Assembly: GCF_958979055.1 (NCBI RefSeq)
Contig: NC_084890.1
Coordinates: 29,867,116 to 29,931,115, forward strand
Source: Alnus glutinosa
Taxonomy: Eukaryota > Streptophyta > Magnoliopsida > Fagales > Betulaceae
Length of the DNA stretch: 64,000 bases
Direction of reading: 5' to 3'
The notes beneath the pieces were generated by a model. It was not told where the DNA came from and did no database searches. It saw only the letters and a program-made list of their open reading frames with translations. Positions 50,928 through 60,699 of the stretch are shown in pieces (within the stretch, counting starts at the first letter, position 1; every line of letters begins with the position of its first letter). The position numbers and the translations under genes were made by a program.

Positions 50928-51720
50928 GTGCAATACCAAGTGAAATTGGTAATCTCCAATACCTTAAGTTATTAGATGCTCGTTTCAATAATTTTACAGG
51001 TCCAATTCCATTTGCGATATGTAATTATTCAACAATAATAGAAATTGATATGTCTTACAATAACCTCTCAGGCCATCTTCCATTAAATTGTAGGCCTCTT
51101 CCTTCCAAATCTATATGGCCTTTATCTTGAAGGAAACAAACTGAGTGGAACAATACCAAGCTCTATCTCCAATGCATCACAAGTCACTAAACTAGATCTA
51201 GGCGACAACTCATTATGGAGCTTAATTCCTAAATCACTTGGTAATTTAAGGCTCCTCGAGTGGCTCACCCTATCAGTAAATAATTTTGGCATAGTATACA
51301 GAGGTCTTGAAATTGGCAACATCAATGAGGGACCAACCAGAAGTTTCGTACCAGAAACCTAAGAAACCTATCACCACAAGTTGATCCTCACCAGTCCTGA
51401 ATTTAGACCTTTGGCGCAAGAGTACAATGGCAGAGACGGAGGTGGGAAGTATTCTCACAACAGCTTTCTAGATTTCCTTCAAAGATTGAACATCTCGATT
51501 CGCATTGCATTGGAACATCTCCATCTTGGCAATTAATTTCTACACTGTAAATGTCTAGCTTGATAAAGACATGGTTGGACATGGAATATCTCCATCGTTT
51601 CTTGTACTACACCTTGGTGCACGGCATTCTTAAGCCAAGTAATGTCTTGCTTGATGAAGACTTAGTTGCACGTGTTGGTGATAATGACAAGGGTATTGCT
51701 GCCAAGGTTTTATGATTATC
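50928..51720 (+). pseudogene. LRR-RLK copy C: LRR stub fused to another kinase fragment
   Basis: After the acceptor atggcag, exon 2 starts like B (GAIPSEIGNLQYLKLL, NNFTGPIPFAI). One extra base at about 51088 (ttaaattgtagg against tcaaatgtagg) shifts the frame, and the LRRs continue to about 51286 (LEGNKLSGTIPSSISNAS). There the receptor stops in mid-repeat ('gtaaataatt') and runs straight into 'ttggcatagtatacagaggt' (FGIVYRGL), the P-loop region of a different decayed kinase. That piece continues as RLNISIRIALEHLH (about 51487-51530) and LKPSNVLLDEDLVARVGD (about 51628-51685). The last LRRs, the membrane helix and the proper kinase are missing. Not functional. Confidence 0.75.
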
Positions 51721-52330
51721 AATATCAATATCAAGGACCACTGAGAAGTTTTCAAAGTAGAAATTAATACGTGAACTTTTGATTGTCCTGATTTTAGACC
51801 CTTTGGAGGTTTTGACAAGTCTCCGATCGTATTCTCACAATAATTTGCTAATTAAAATGACTGAACAAAGGATTGACATGGCATTATTGGAATTTCGAAT
51901 TGCGACCTCAAGTTGTAACAAATACTGAATATTTCAATCTTCACAACAATGAAGATCGACAGAGTTTCAACCACCACAAAAATCAATTTCAAAATAAAGA
52001 AAGCTGTAAAGGATATTAGGACATATATTTTGGTAACAAATTTAAAACCTTTTTGAATGAAGAGTTCTTAAAGAAGTAAAATCATTATGAGATCCACTAG
52101 AAGACGTACGTGTTACAGATTGGAGATAAAGAACAGTTGGCGAACACATACTGTTCTGTTTTTAAAATGTATATATTTCTACAAAAATGATGGAAGATTG
52201 ATATCTAAAAGCAGAGTCTAGACAAAAGGAGCTCTTTTCATGTCCAAAAAAGAAAAAGATTATGAGTATCAATAGGTGGAGAGGATTGGTGCATATGTTG
52301 CCACGTGTTGTCCATAAAATGACTTTACTT
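51721..52330 (+). pseudogene. decayed RLK-unit sequence (unit C)
   Basis: Collinear with 12300-12480 and 13636-14065 but without the 1.1-kb insertion found there. Landmarks: gacaagggtat, gttttgacaagtctccgat, ctgaacaaaggattgacatg, aggtggagaggattggtgca. No reading frame. Confidence 0.5.
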
Positions 52331-53065
52331 CGTTTTAGTTTAAAAAAAAAAAAAAAAAAAAAAAGGAAAGAAGAGGAAGAACAAACCAATGGCTCTCACT
52401 TCCGCAATGACCTTCGGAGAGGGCAAAAAGGAACCGAGAAAACAATTAAATTCAACATGACAACCCAACATCTTCGTCCCCCTTCCTTTCAAAACTTGCC
52501 CTTAAGCTTGATACGGCTTCAAATAAATGATTCGTTAATATTTAGACCTTCAGAAAACTGGTGCAAGAATACAATTAATGTGGTAATATTTCCTTCAAAG
52601 ATTGAACATCACCTACGGGGGAGGAAGGGTGCTCAATTCTAAACTGCTCTCAAGTTTTTTTGCACTAAGCTCATTTGACAATCAGTATGGGGTAACCTAA
52701 GCTCTCATCTTGTCCTTCAATCGCAAAAAATGCAAGGATGAGCTTTTGGATCTTGTTATAAAGACTTATATAATACAATTAATTATACTTCAATAGACAA
52801 GATGTCCGTTTGTGTTTGCAATTTTAAAATATGTGAATTGAAATGTGATTTTTAAAAACGTAATTAATTGTCTGGCAAAATCGCAATTTGACATTTAACA
52901 AAAGCACTCATATATCTTGCATGCGATTTGAAAACACAAATTTTCTATGATTTTTAAATCGCAATTTTTTTAAAAATCGCTATCCCAAACGATTTATTTT
53001 CTACAATTTGGTTTAAAAACACATTTTTTTTTTCTATGAAATTGCAATGCCTAATATACTGTAGG

Positions 53066-53348
53066 TAGGGGCGGAGCCATTTAGGAGCTTGGGGGGCCTG
53101 GCCTCCCAAAGCCCCAAGGCTTTCCCAACAAAAATAAAAATAAAAATAAAAATCTAAAACAAATTCTAAAAATAAATAAATAAAATTTACTCCTAATTTT
53201 TTTATTTTTTTAATTCCCCCCCCCCCCCCCCCCCCCCACCAAAAAAAAAAATTTACCCATAATTTTATTTTTTTATAAAAAAATTTGCCCCCCAAATTTT
53301 TTTTCTTCAGTTTGGCCCCCCAAGTTGCAGATGCTGGTTCCGCCCCTG
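53066..53348. mobile_element. hAT-type non-autonomous element
   Basis: Ends taggggcggagcca and, reverse-complemented, caggggcggaacca are a typical hAT terminal repeat. Flanks actgtagg (53058-53065) and cccgtagg (53349-53356) agree at 6 of 8 positions, as an eroded 8-bp duplication would. Subterminal ttggggggcc is shared by both ends. The interior is A/T runs and a long C run. Absent from the unit B equivalent near 46510, so it inserted after the B/C duplication. Confidence 0.75.
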
Positions 53349-53514
53349 CCCGTAGGCCATACGTATATCTTCGATTCAGCTCTTTAGCTCTCTCTGTATT
53401 CTCTTTAATTTTATTTTCTTATCTTTTATTATTCTCATCATATATTTCTACATAATATCAAACCTTTCTATACCGTTTTCTATATTTCAACACTTTGACA
53501 GCTCAATATTTCTT

Positions 53515-53990
53515 TGGAACGTAGGATGGAATGTGTGGTGCAGAGGTCTGCTTCTAGTCCTTCCATGCCGCAGTGATAGAGGGCTTGAGTTGTGCAAATA
53601 ATATTTATCTCCATTATTTCACAATTAAGATGGTAAAGAATCACATCAAAATATCTACTTGATCATTTGGCGCAGCATATATAGAGGACTTTCGTAGCAA
53701 CGACTTGAGCAAAGTGGCAAGTGACTGACAATTTCGACGAAAAACAACTGGGTTGATGTTGGGAGTTTTGTCATGGTCAAAAGGTCTTCAAATTGGCATT
53801 TGGCACCACCCACAAGTTTCCTACTCCCAATTTATTGCGAGTGGGAGAATTTGACGAAAAGTTCAAATCCAAGACATTTTCACGGGTCCCAAACGGTGGA
53901 GACATTCCAAAGAAAGATAAATTCCGATCCCCTAGCATATATGATCATTTCAAGAGAGACTTTTTCAACATCAACTTCTAAAACCTGGCC
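53515..53990 (+). pseudogene. decayed RLK-unit sequence with kinase P-loop remnant (unit C)
   Basis: Collinear with 46680-46960: atggaatgtgtggtgcagag, cttccatgccgcagtgatag, then cttgagcaaagtggcaagtg, 'gacaatttcgacgaaaaaca' and 'gggagttttgtcatggtc' (remains of DNFDE and GxFxMV). It diverges from B after 'aaattggcatttggcacca'. No reading frame. Confidence 0.5.
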
Positions 53991-54160
53991 AGCTTGATTT
54001 GGTGGTAATTTAAGAGAAATTATAAAAGGTTGTTCGTTAAAACTAAATATTTTATTATATCTTACATTAAAGAAAAAAAATATATAAAAAAAAAGCTACA
54101 ACTTTTTATTAATTGTATGTATTTCAACTTTTTTTTTTCTTTTTTTTTTTAAAAAAAAAC

Positions 54161-54191
<31 letters not shown>

Positions 54192-54498
54192 TTTTTTTTT
54201 TTTTTTTTGTGTCGGAGTATTTTTACTTTGTCTTTTAATATAAGCTTGGCTGTCAATAAGATCGACTTGATATTTGTGGAAAGTCAATAAGTCATGATAT
54301 TGATGAAGATAGTGAATTAGTAATGGATCTGTTTAGGAATAAATTTTGGGGACAAATAGCAATTAAGCAGGGTAGATGATTTACAGTTTGCAAGGCCCAT
54401 GCATAAGATATTTCACTGTGTTTTGCCAAATTAATGAGCTTTCAATTCTTGTACCTGTCCCATACTTAATAGTTTACGAGGAAATTCATTGGTTACCT

Positions 54499-54605
54499 TT
54501 TTTTTTTTTAGATATGTCCACATAAGAGGGGGAGGAGGGATTCGAACTAGTGACCTTCGTTTTATGAGGCGTGATCCCCAGCCGATTGAGTTACCCCTTG
54601 GAGAC
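54499..54605 (-). mobile_element. tRNA-derived SINE with 16-bp target duplication
   Basis: On the minus strand: ccaaggggtaactcaatcgg (box A), 35 bp, agttcgaatccc (box B), ccctc-rich linker, atatctaaaaaaaaaaa tail. Direct repeats aattcattggttacct (54483-54498 and 54606-54621) are identical, which defines both ends. Same family as 29169-29285. Confidence 0.9.
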
Positions 54606-55501
54606 AATTCATTGGTTACCTAAGCATGCCTATTTCTACACCCTGTAGCGTACGACATTCTTAAGCCAAGTTATTTACTAAAAAGAGAGGGCCGAGGAAC
54701 AATATGTCATAATAAGTAATTTACTTGGTTTAATGAAAGAAAAAGAACGATTATTTCGAAGAAATAACCATTATTTCATTCTAATCACCTATTTCAGGAA
54801 CTAAACTAGCTCTTAATATTTCGATCTAGACAAAATGTTGCTCAAAATATCATGACTAAGTAACTGGTAAAAATCTTTTGCCTTATTGAGTATTGCGAGC
54901 CTCACCAAACATTAATAAAGAGAGACAAGTTTCAATATCACTTCGATCGAGAAGAAACGAATATTTCCAAAATGTAGCTTGATTTGAAGGTAATTAAATC
55001 ATTTGTTGGGTGGATGTTGTGGGTTCAATGTTATCATTCATTTATAAACGTGAAAAATAAATTACGAAGTAAGCTAGGAAAAAGGAATTATAAAACGTAG
55101 TTCATGAAAATTATTGATTTCATTATTTTTTATTAAAAAAAAAAAAAAAAAAGGGGGGGGGTTTTCATATTACCATCGACTCCATCATTAGCTTAGGATC
55201 AAGGAACATTTTTCTTAAGACTGAATTATATTTTTGAGATCATAAAATGGGTAGTCAGGCAAGTAAATAGAACCACAAAATTAAGGATAAGTAATAATTT
55301 TTTTTTTAATTTTTTTTTATTCAAAAACTAAGGATAAGTATGATCACAAAACACTACTTTTCGATATATTTTTTTTTTTTTTTTGCTTTTACTTTTCTTT
55401 TTCTAATGGTCAACGAAGTCGATCAAAGCCCAAACCACCCCCACCCTCTTTTTCCAAGAGTCAAAATTTTTTCCTTTGAATTTTTTGATGCTCAAATCAA
55501 C

Positions 55502-55510
55502 TTATATATT
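55502..55510 (+). promoter_or_regulatory. candidate TATA box of copy E
   Basis: ttatatatt lies about 55-60 bp upstream of the ATG at 55565, a normal place for a plant TATA box with a short leader (cacctcaaccaacaaacact). The leader start is repeated before copy G (63770-63800). Confidence 0.45.
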
Positions 55511-55564
55511 AGTCGCACTTGAGCTCTCACTAAACTCCAACACCTCAACCAACAAACACTACTC

Positions 55565-56486
55565 ATGGAGAGAACTTGTTTCCCATTTTCCTTTTTTGTG
55601 GCACTTCTCATGGTGCAATGTTACATGGCAACCCTAGATGTTGCAAATGTTCCTAACATTATCACCGATCAATCTGCTCTTCTTGCCTTAAAGGCTCAAA
55701 TTTCTTATGACCCTCGTAATGTTTTGTCAAACAACTGGTCTACCGGCACCTTCGTTTGCAGTTGGGTTGGTGTTACTTGTGATTCTCGCCATCAACGAGT
55801 AACCGCTTTGAACCTTTCTTACATGGATCTTGTAGGTACCATTGCTCCACACATGGGAAACCTTTCATTTCTTCTTAGTCTAAACATTGAAAACAATAGT
55901 TTTCACGGCTCTCTGCCCAACGAGTTGTCTCATCTTTACAACTTGCAACACTTATCATTTGGATTCAATAGCTTCAATGGAGAAATCCCATCATGGATGG
56001 GAATGTTATCCAAACTTCAAAATTTGTCTCTATTTGGTAATAGTTTCACAGGAACTATACCACCATCTCTATCAAACATTTCTTCATTGCAAGTAATTAA
56101 TCTTAGTTATAACCAACTTTTGGGCTCCATTCCATCCTCCATCTTCAACATATACAGCTTGCAAAGAATTGATCTTAGAGATAATATGCTTTCTGGTCCG
56201 ATGCCCTCCATTATTTCCAACATGTCATCATTGCAAATCATTAACTTAAGGAGTAATAATCTTTCTGGTCCACTCCCAAATGATACTTTTGATAATCTTC
56301 CCTACTTACAACGGCTTCGTGTATCTTATAATCAATTTTCTGGCCAACTCCCATCTACTTTGTTCAATTGCAAACGACTGCAATATTTATCATTTGCGAA
56401 TAATGATTTCATTGGAAGTATACCTTCAGAAATTGGAAACTTAATCATGCTCACAAAGTTATACTTTGAGAGCAACAACTTTGAAG
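55565..56486 (+). CDS. LRR-RLK XII type, copy E: exon 1
   Basis: Open first exon of the same receptor family as copy A. It encodes a signal peptide (MERTCFPFSFFVALLMVQCY), an LRR N-terminal cap (TDQSALLALKAQISYDP, then CSWVGVTC) and about ten LRRs (e.g. LVGTIAPHMGNLSFL, GEIPSWMGMLSKLQNL). It ends ...YFESNNFEG at a good donor, GAAG|gtatgt. The phase fits exactly the acceptor of exon 2 in A, B and C (G|GT GCA ATA CCA), so exon 1 + exon 2 would read ...NNFEGAIPSEIGNL. No matching exon 2 lies in the remaining 7.5 kb; only broken pieces follow. The gene is therefore either continued beyond the window or an orphan first exon. Read without splicing, the frame stops at 56557. Confidence 0.85.
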
Positions 56487-56684
56487 GTATGTTTAGTATA
56501 TCTGTGTGTAAGTACCCGCATAGAACTCTAGAACTATCAAAGTTTATGATTTTATAGCTACGTACTCATCTCTTTCTATTGTTACATTCCCCACTCTTTT
56601 CCTCTTTTGATTAGTCTAAATTAAATTTCTTGCTTCCATTCTTTTGTTTCTTTAATTCATTTTAAGTTGGGAGGTCATTGAATA

Positions 56685-57144
56685 TAATGCAGAGCGAAAC
56701 AAGAATAAATTTGTTGTTTTTGTTTATTTAGATTATTAGTTTTATTTGAATTTAATTAGAGGTTTGGCCCAAAGTTTTAAGTTATTTGTAATTCAATAAT
56801 GGACTTAGCTCAAAAGTGAGTCACATTAGCTTAGGTTATTTGTTATTTAATAATGGGCTTGGCCCTTGGCCCAAAGTGAGTACATTAGGGTTAGTGTTAA
56901 GGTTAGGGTTTAATCTATGAGCCAATTTAAGCATAATATTCTATTATAATAGACAGTTTATGATGAATAAAGAAAACAGTTTTGTTCCCTTGAGGTGTGA
57001 CTCCTCTCTTCTTTCTTGGTGGTGATACGCTACCAACGCCAATGAGATGCTGGTTTATTTTTTCATCTTCGTTAATTTGGTAAGATTCTGAATTAATCTA
57101 AGGTTTTTATTTATTTTATGTTATTTTGTTTTTCCCCTGCGTCA
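56685..57144. mobile_element. fossil solo LTR, inverted relative to 22365-22701
   Basis: Flanked by the direct repeat gaata (56680-56684 and 57145-57149). Its reverse complement matches the LTR at 22365-22701 block by block (aaataaatttgttgtt, ttatttaataatgggcttgg, tttatgatgaat, ttgttccc..aggtgtgactcc). Longer (about 460 bp) than the other copy. It lies just downstream of exon 1 of copy E. Confidence 0.75.
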
Positions 57145-57149
57145 GAATA

Positions 57150-57375
57150 TATTGACACTTGATCACTTCACCAATGGAATTGGTGGCAGATAGCAGATGG
57201 TGGAGTGAGGGATGACAAACAGTTAGACAGAAAGTTTGAGAGGAGAGGATGGCAAAGTGAGAGAAATAGAGGACACTGAAAAATACTGAGTGGTGAAGGG
57301 AGATCACAAGAGTTTGAGAAAATTTTGAATGAGAGAGGGAGAGGTTGTGATTGTTAAAGAGGCGGCGAGATAGTA
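57150..57375. repeat. dispersed repeat shared with 2110-2240
   Basis: Shared words in order: gagaggagaggatggca, agtgagaga, agaggaca, gagtggtgaa. Noncoding; nature unknown. Confidence 0.4.
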
Positions 57376-57410
57376 GATATTTATTTTTTTCATAAATAAG
57401 TTTAGGGTTC

Positions 57411-58186
57411 GTTTGGGTGTTCGATTTTTTCAAATTAAGCTATATTGTACTATATTTAAAATTGTGAATACCAAGAAAATTCGAGTTTTGAACTTATGTT
57501 TTGATGGTTTAGAAAATCTGAAGTAAAATTTGAAAAAAATGTTTGGGAGTGTGAATTGAATTGAATATAATTGAGAAAAATATATATAAAAATGATTTAT
57601 TATTATTATTATAAAACTAAAAAACTGATTTTTTTTTTTTTTTTTTTAAATATAGAGTTTAATATTGGGGTGTTTTTGAACCCTCCCTAGGAGTGGCGCT
57701 ACCACCCCCAGCAACTGTTTGGGGGTGACACGACCACCACCGAATTTGACAGGGGTGGCCGACCACCCCTGAAACCGCTTGGAGGTGGTTGAGCCATCCC
57801 CAACCGCTCTTTTGGGAGTGATTGAGCCACCCCTGAATTAGACGGCCACCCCCCAAAATTTGTCGAGGGTGGCTAGGCCACCATCCAATAATTTCGGGGA
57901 TAACCAATCCACCCCTGGACACCTGGGGGTGGTCCGGCCGCCACCCTCAGACGACTAGGGGTGGCTCAACCACCCCTAGGTTTTTTGTTTAAATTTTTTT
58001 TTTTTTTTACTTTATTATTATTTTTGAGTTGAGTTAAATTTTTTTGAGTTGGGTTAAAAACTGGTTGAAAAGCAGATCAGGTAAAACCCGAACATAGTTT
58101 TCATTCTAAATTCTGAATCCAAAAACCATCCAAACATGTTTTTTTAAATATAATATAATATAATTTGAAAAATGTAGACACCCAAC
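57411..58186. mobile_element. non-autonomous element with inverted ends and GC-rich core
   Basis: The left end gtttgggtgttcgatttttt and the reverse complement of the right end gttgggtgtctacatttttc continue with tcaaattaagctatattg against tcaaattatattatatt, about 48 bp in all. The centre (57660-57990) is a GC-rich patch of imperfect repeats built on 'ggggtgg' and 'ccacccc', much of it able to pair with itself. No transposase and no clear target duplication; hAT-like by appearance. Confidence 0.5.
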
Positions 58187-58189
58187 TAG

Positions 58190-59000
58190 AAGTTATATGA
58201 TTTTTTTAAATATAATATAATATAGTTGGGTTGTATGATTTTTTTCAAAAAGCTTGAAGGGTTTACACTTTTTTTTCATAAACTTTTTTTATTGAGTTAG
58301 AAGGGACTTTTTTACTTTTTAAGATATTAAGAGGTTTTTTTAAAGCTGTTGACGGGATAATTTTAAATTTTTGTTCAACGAGAAGTGTTTTTTTTTTTTT
58401 TTTTTTTAGTAGGGGAGAAGAATTAGGAGAGATTTTTTAGTACTCCACTCTCCACCATTGATTATAGTACAACTTGGATGACGTTGTACAAAGCAGCCTC
58501 TAGAAAAGGAAAGAGGCTATGAATTAAGCTCACTTGTTCGAGCAATTTAGGGTCCAAAACTTAACCACCTAAGGTAGGTGGCCCACAACTTTTTTCTTGT
58601 AGACTACACGAGTTTCACTGAAACTCAGACAGTCTAATTATAGTGATTCTCATTATTTTGTTTAGATTACATGACATGTTAACCATCAATTTTACATCCA
58701 AGATTGTATTTTGAGAATTGTGACCAATTCTCAAGATCAAATATTTTGATGTTCCTTGTACACCTTATCTTTATTACGATGATTATCATCTCCAATTTTC
58801 ACACACTATATAATTGAGCATTCTATTTCTATCTTAGGTGCACCTTACATTTTGGTTTTTCTCAAAATAAAACATAAACTTTAAGTTCGCGTCAAGCACG
58901 AAAAGAAAAGAGATCATTAATTAAAGAAAAATTTGGTTAACAGAACTTTTGACATTGATGAAAATGTAACTTTCAATTCTAATGCTAACATTTCCTTACC
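58190..59000. other. no gene seen
   Basis: AT-rich intergenic or intronic DNA with a long T run at 58388-58407. Nothing assignable. Confidence 0.3.
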
Positions 59001-59184
59001 AGAAATGCTACATGCATTCTCACTCTCATATTTTGAAGTGCAAACTCCCCTAATGCAGGAATAAAAATCACCATTAGATTTTGAACGAATCACAATTAAA
59101 TTTTAGATTCAATAGTAACTTTTACTGTTACGTCAAGTAATGTGCACTAGAGAGCGTGAGAGTGAGAATGTGTGTAGCATTTCT
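59001..59184. mobile_element. 184-bp MITE sharing ends with the 19.9 kb MULE
   Basis: Ends agaaatgctacatgcattct and, reverse-complemented, agaaatgctacacacattct; arms continue cactctcat and cactctca. Flanks ttccttacc and ttagtcacc agree at 6 of 9 positions, an eroded Mutator-type duplication at best. The outer 12 bases equal those of the 19856-21148 element. Confidence 0.7.
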
Positions 59185-59374
59185 TTAGTCACCTATACTG
59201 AAAATTTTAATATTTGTTTCGAAATTGGAACCTTTCAACATATTTGCCTTAATTAATTGCCTCCAATGTGGCAAATATGTTGCATAAATTCTCAAATGAA
59301 ATTTCAAAATAATATTACTAACACAGAATTCTCCAACACAACTCTCAGCTACCAAATCAAGTGTAGCTAAGTGA

Positions 59375-59485
59375 CTAAACCTCGTTTGCTTCTTCCTTAG
59401 CCGAGTCCTCAAAAGGGTGTTGTTCTTCCTTAACCAACACAGCGTAATCCTCTTTGAAGCTTCTACTGAATCCATAATTGCCCAT
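59375..59485 (-). pseudogene. coding-like fragment, copy 1 (partner near 61345-61480)
   Basis: The minus-strand frame from 59485 reads MGNYGFSRSFKEDYAVLVKE, EQHPFEDSAKEEANEV, stop. The second copy, on the minus strand around 61480-61345, gives in part VKEAYAVNKVKEEQDSSQDE and AKEEANQG, with a frame change. The surrounding DNA (acttcaaattcttcct, caacaaaacggttcgttag) is also duplicated. Not recognised; probably a duplicated host exon fragment. The longer minus-strand frame overlapping it (59511-59185) shows no such similarity. Confidence 0.35.
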
Positions 59486-60239
59486 ACTTCAAATTCTTCC
59501 TTCTGCAACAAAACGGTTCGTTAGGGCATCCAAAGAAATCACCAAGCCTAACTTGTAGCTTGTTGGGGATGCTCTCACACTTTGGCTTGCATCATCGATC
59601 AAACTCTAAAACATTGTAATTTAACTCATTTAAGTTTCAAATTTACGAAGATTTTAAATCTAAATTTAAGATTTCTATATATATTTTTTTTTTCTTCAAA
59701 TAAATACTTGAAGCTGAAATGAAAGTCTGGGAGTAGCGAACTGGTTCCCGGTCTTCATAAAAAGCTAGCACCATGTTCTGTGAATGATATTGGTTGGTGA
59801 ATTCAAGGATAAAAATAGAACAGTCTGAACAGAGGAATAGGAAAGTGGACGCTCTCTGTTCTCATCCAAAGAAAGCAAGCTATATATATAGAATCAAGGC
59901 ACATTTGAAGGGGTAGAGAATGACCCCTCTGTTTACGCACATGAAGGCCATCTTACTTTTGTCCCAAAATCTATGGTAAAGACAACATATATAGTAAGGA
60001 CTTGACATGAGTTTTTTTCTTTATTTTGGTTCAATTCATTTCAAAAAGTTGAAAACTACTTTTCTTCATAGAACCTGTGGTATCTCATAAGTCTAGACTT
60101 TGGTGTAGCAATTTTTCTTTTTCTAAATGATGGATTAGGAAGGGTGCTAATCAATTATTTAAGATAAAAAAGAAAATCAATTAGTATAGGCTGAAGAACA
60201 AGTGATTTATTATGTTGGAAGCCTTTTGTCAAATTGGCA

Positions 60240-60624
60240 TTGTTCTGTATTCTCCGAGGTTTTTATAAGATATAACAATGATTATGTTGACTAATTTAAC
60301 GATGACTGATAAATGGGTATGGTGGGAGGGAAGGAACAATATCTACAAGAGGTAATGTTTATCAAATTGGCAAATGTTGTGACTGGACTCGGGAAAATAA
60401 TGGATCAATTGTGACTCATAAGCCCTTTTATTTTGTTAGATTTTTTTTTTTTTTCTAACTTCAATATATGTTTGTAATGGTAATTGTTTTATAGGTCAAG
60501 TCTCTTCCAGTTTGTTTAAATGCAAATAACTGCAAATTTCAACGTCTTATAGGAAGTGTACCTTCAAAAATTGGAAGCATAAATATGCTCACAGTGTTAT
60601 ACCTTAATAACAAAAATTTTGGAA
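60240..60624 (+). pseudogene. shuffled RLK module 1: kinase exon-3 scrap plus LRR exon
   Basis: At 60319-60363 'tatggtgggagggaaggaac' and 'atatctacaagaggtaatg' read YGGREGTISTRGNVY, matching the start of kinase exon 3 (EYGS.G.VST.GDVYSYG). About 130 bp later an acceptor tttatag opens an LRR piece (60495-60624; VPSKIGSINMLTVLYL) that ends near a donor 'gtatgtttag', like exon 1 of copy E. The LRR piece is 130 bp, 14 short of the intact module 2, so it is frame-broken. Confidence 0.6.
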
Positions 60625-60699
60625 GTATGTTTAGCGTTGCTTTAATTAACTACTTATATATATAGATGACATCATTAACTAACTTATTTTTTCTTTATT

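Noticed and set aside
52954-53295. 113-codon minus-strand frame rich in Gly/Phe/Trp
   Set aside because: It is the translation of the long C run and A/T runs inside the hAT-type element.
13921-54190. (ATT)n and poly-A/T runs (e.g. 13941-13960, 47640-47660, 54160-54210) as possible CRISPR-like or regulatory arrays
   Set aside because: Plain microsatellites and homopolymers without spacers; common in plant intergenic DNA.
57659-57922. 87-codon minus-strand frame with repeated GGG/HP words
   Set aside because: It reads through the GC-rich imperfect repeats of a non-autonomous transposon.
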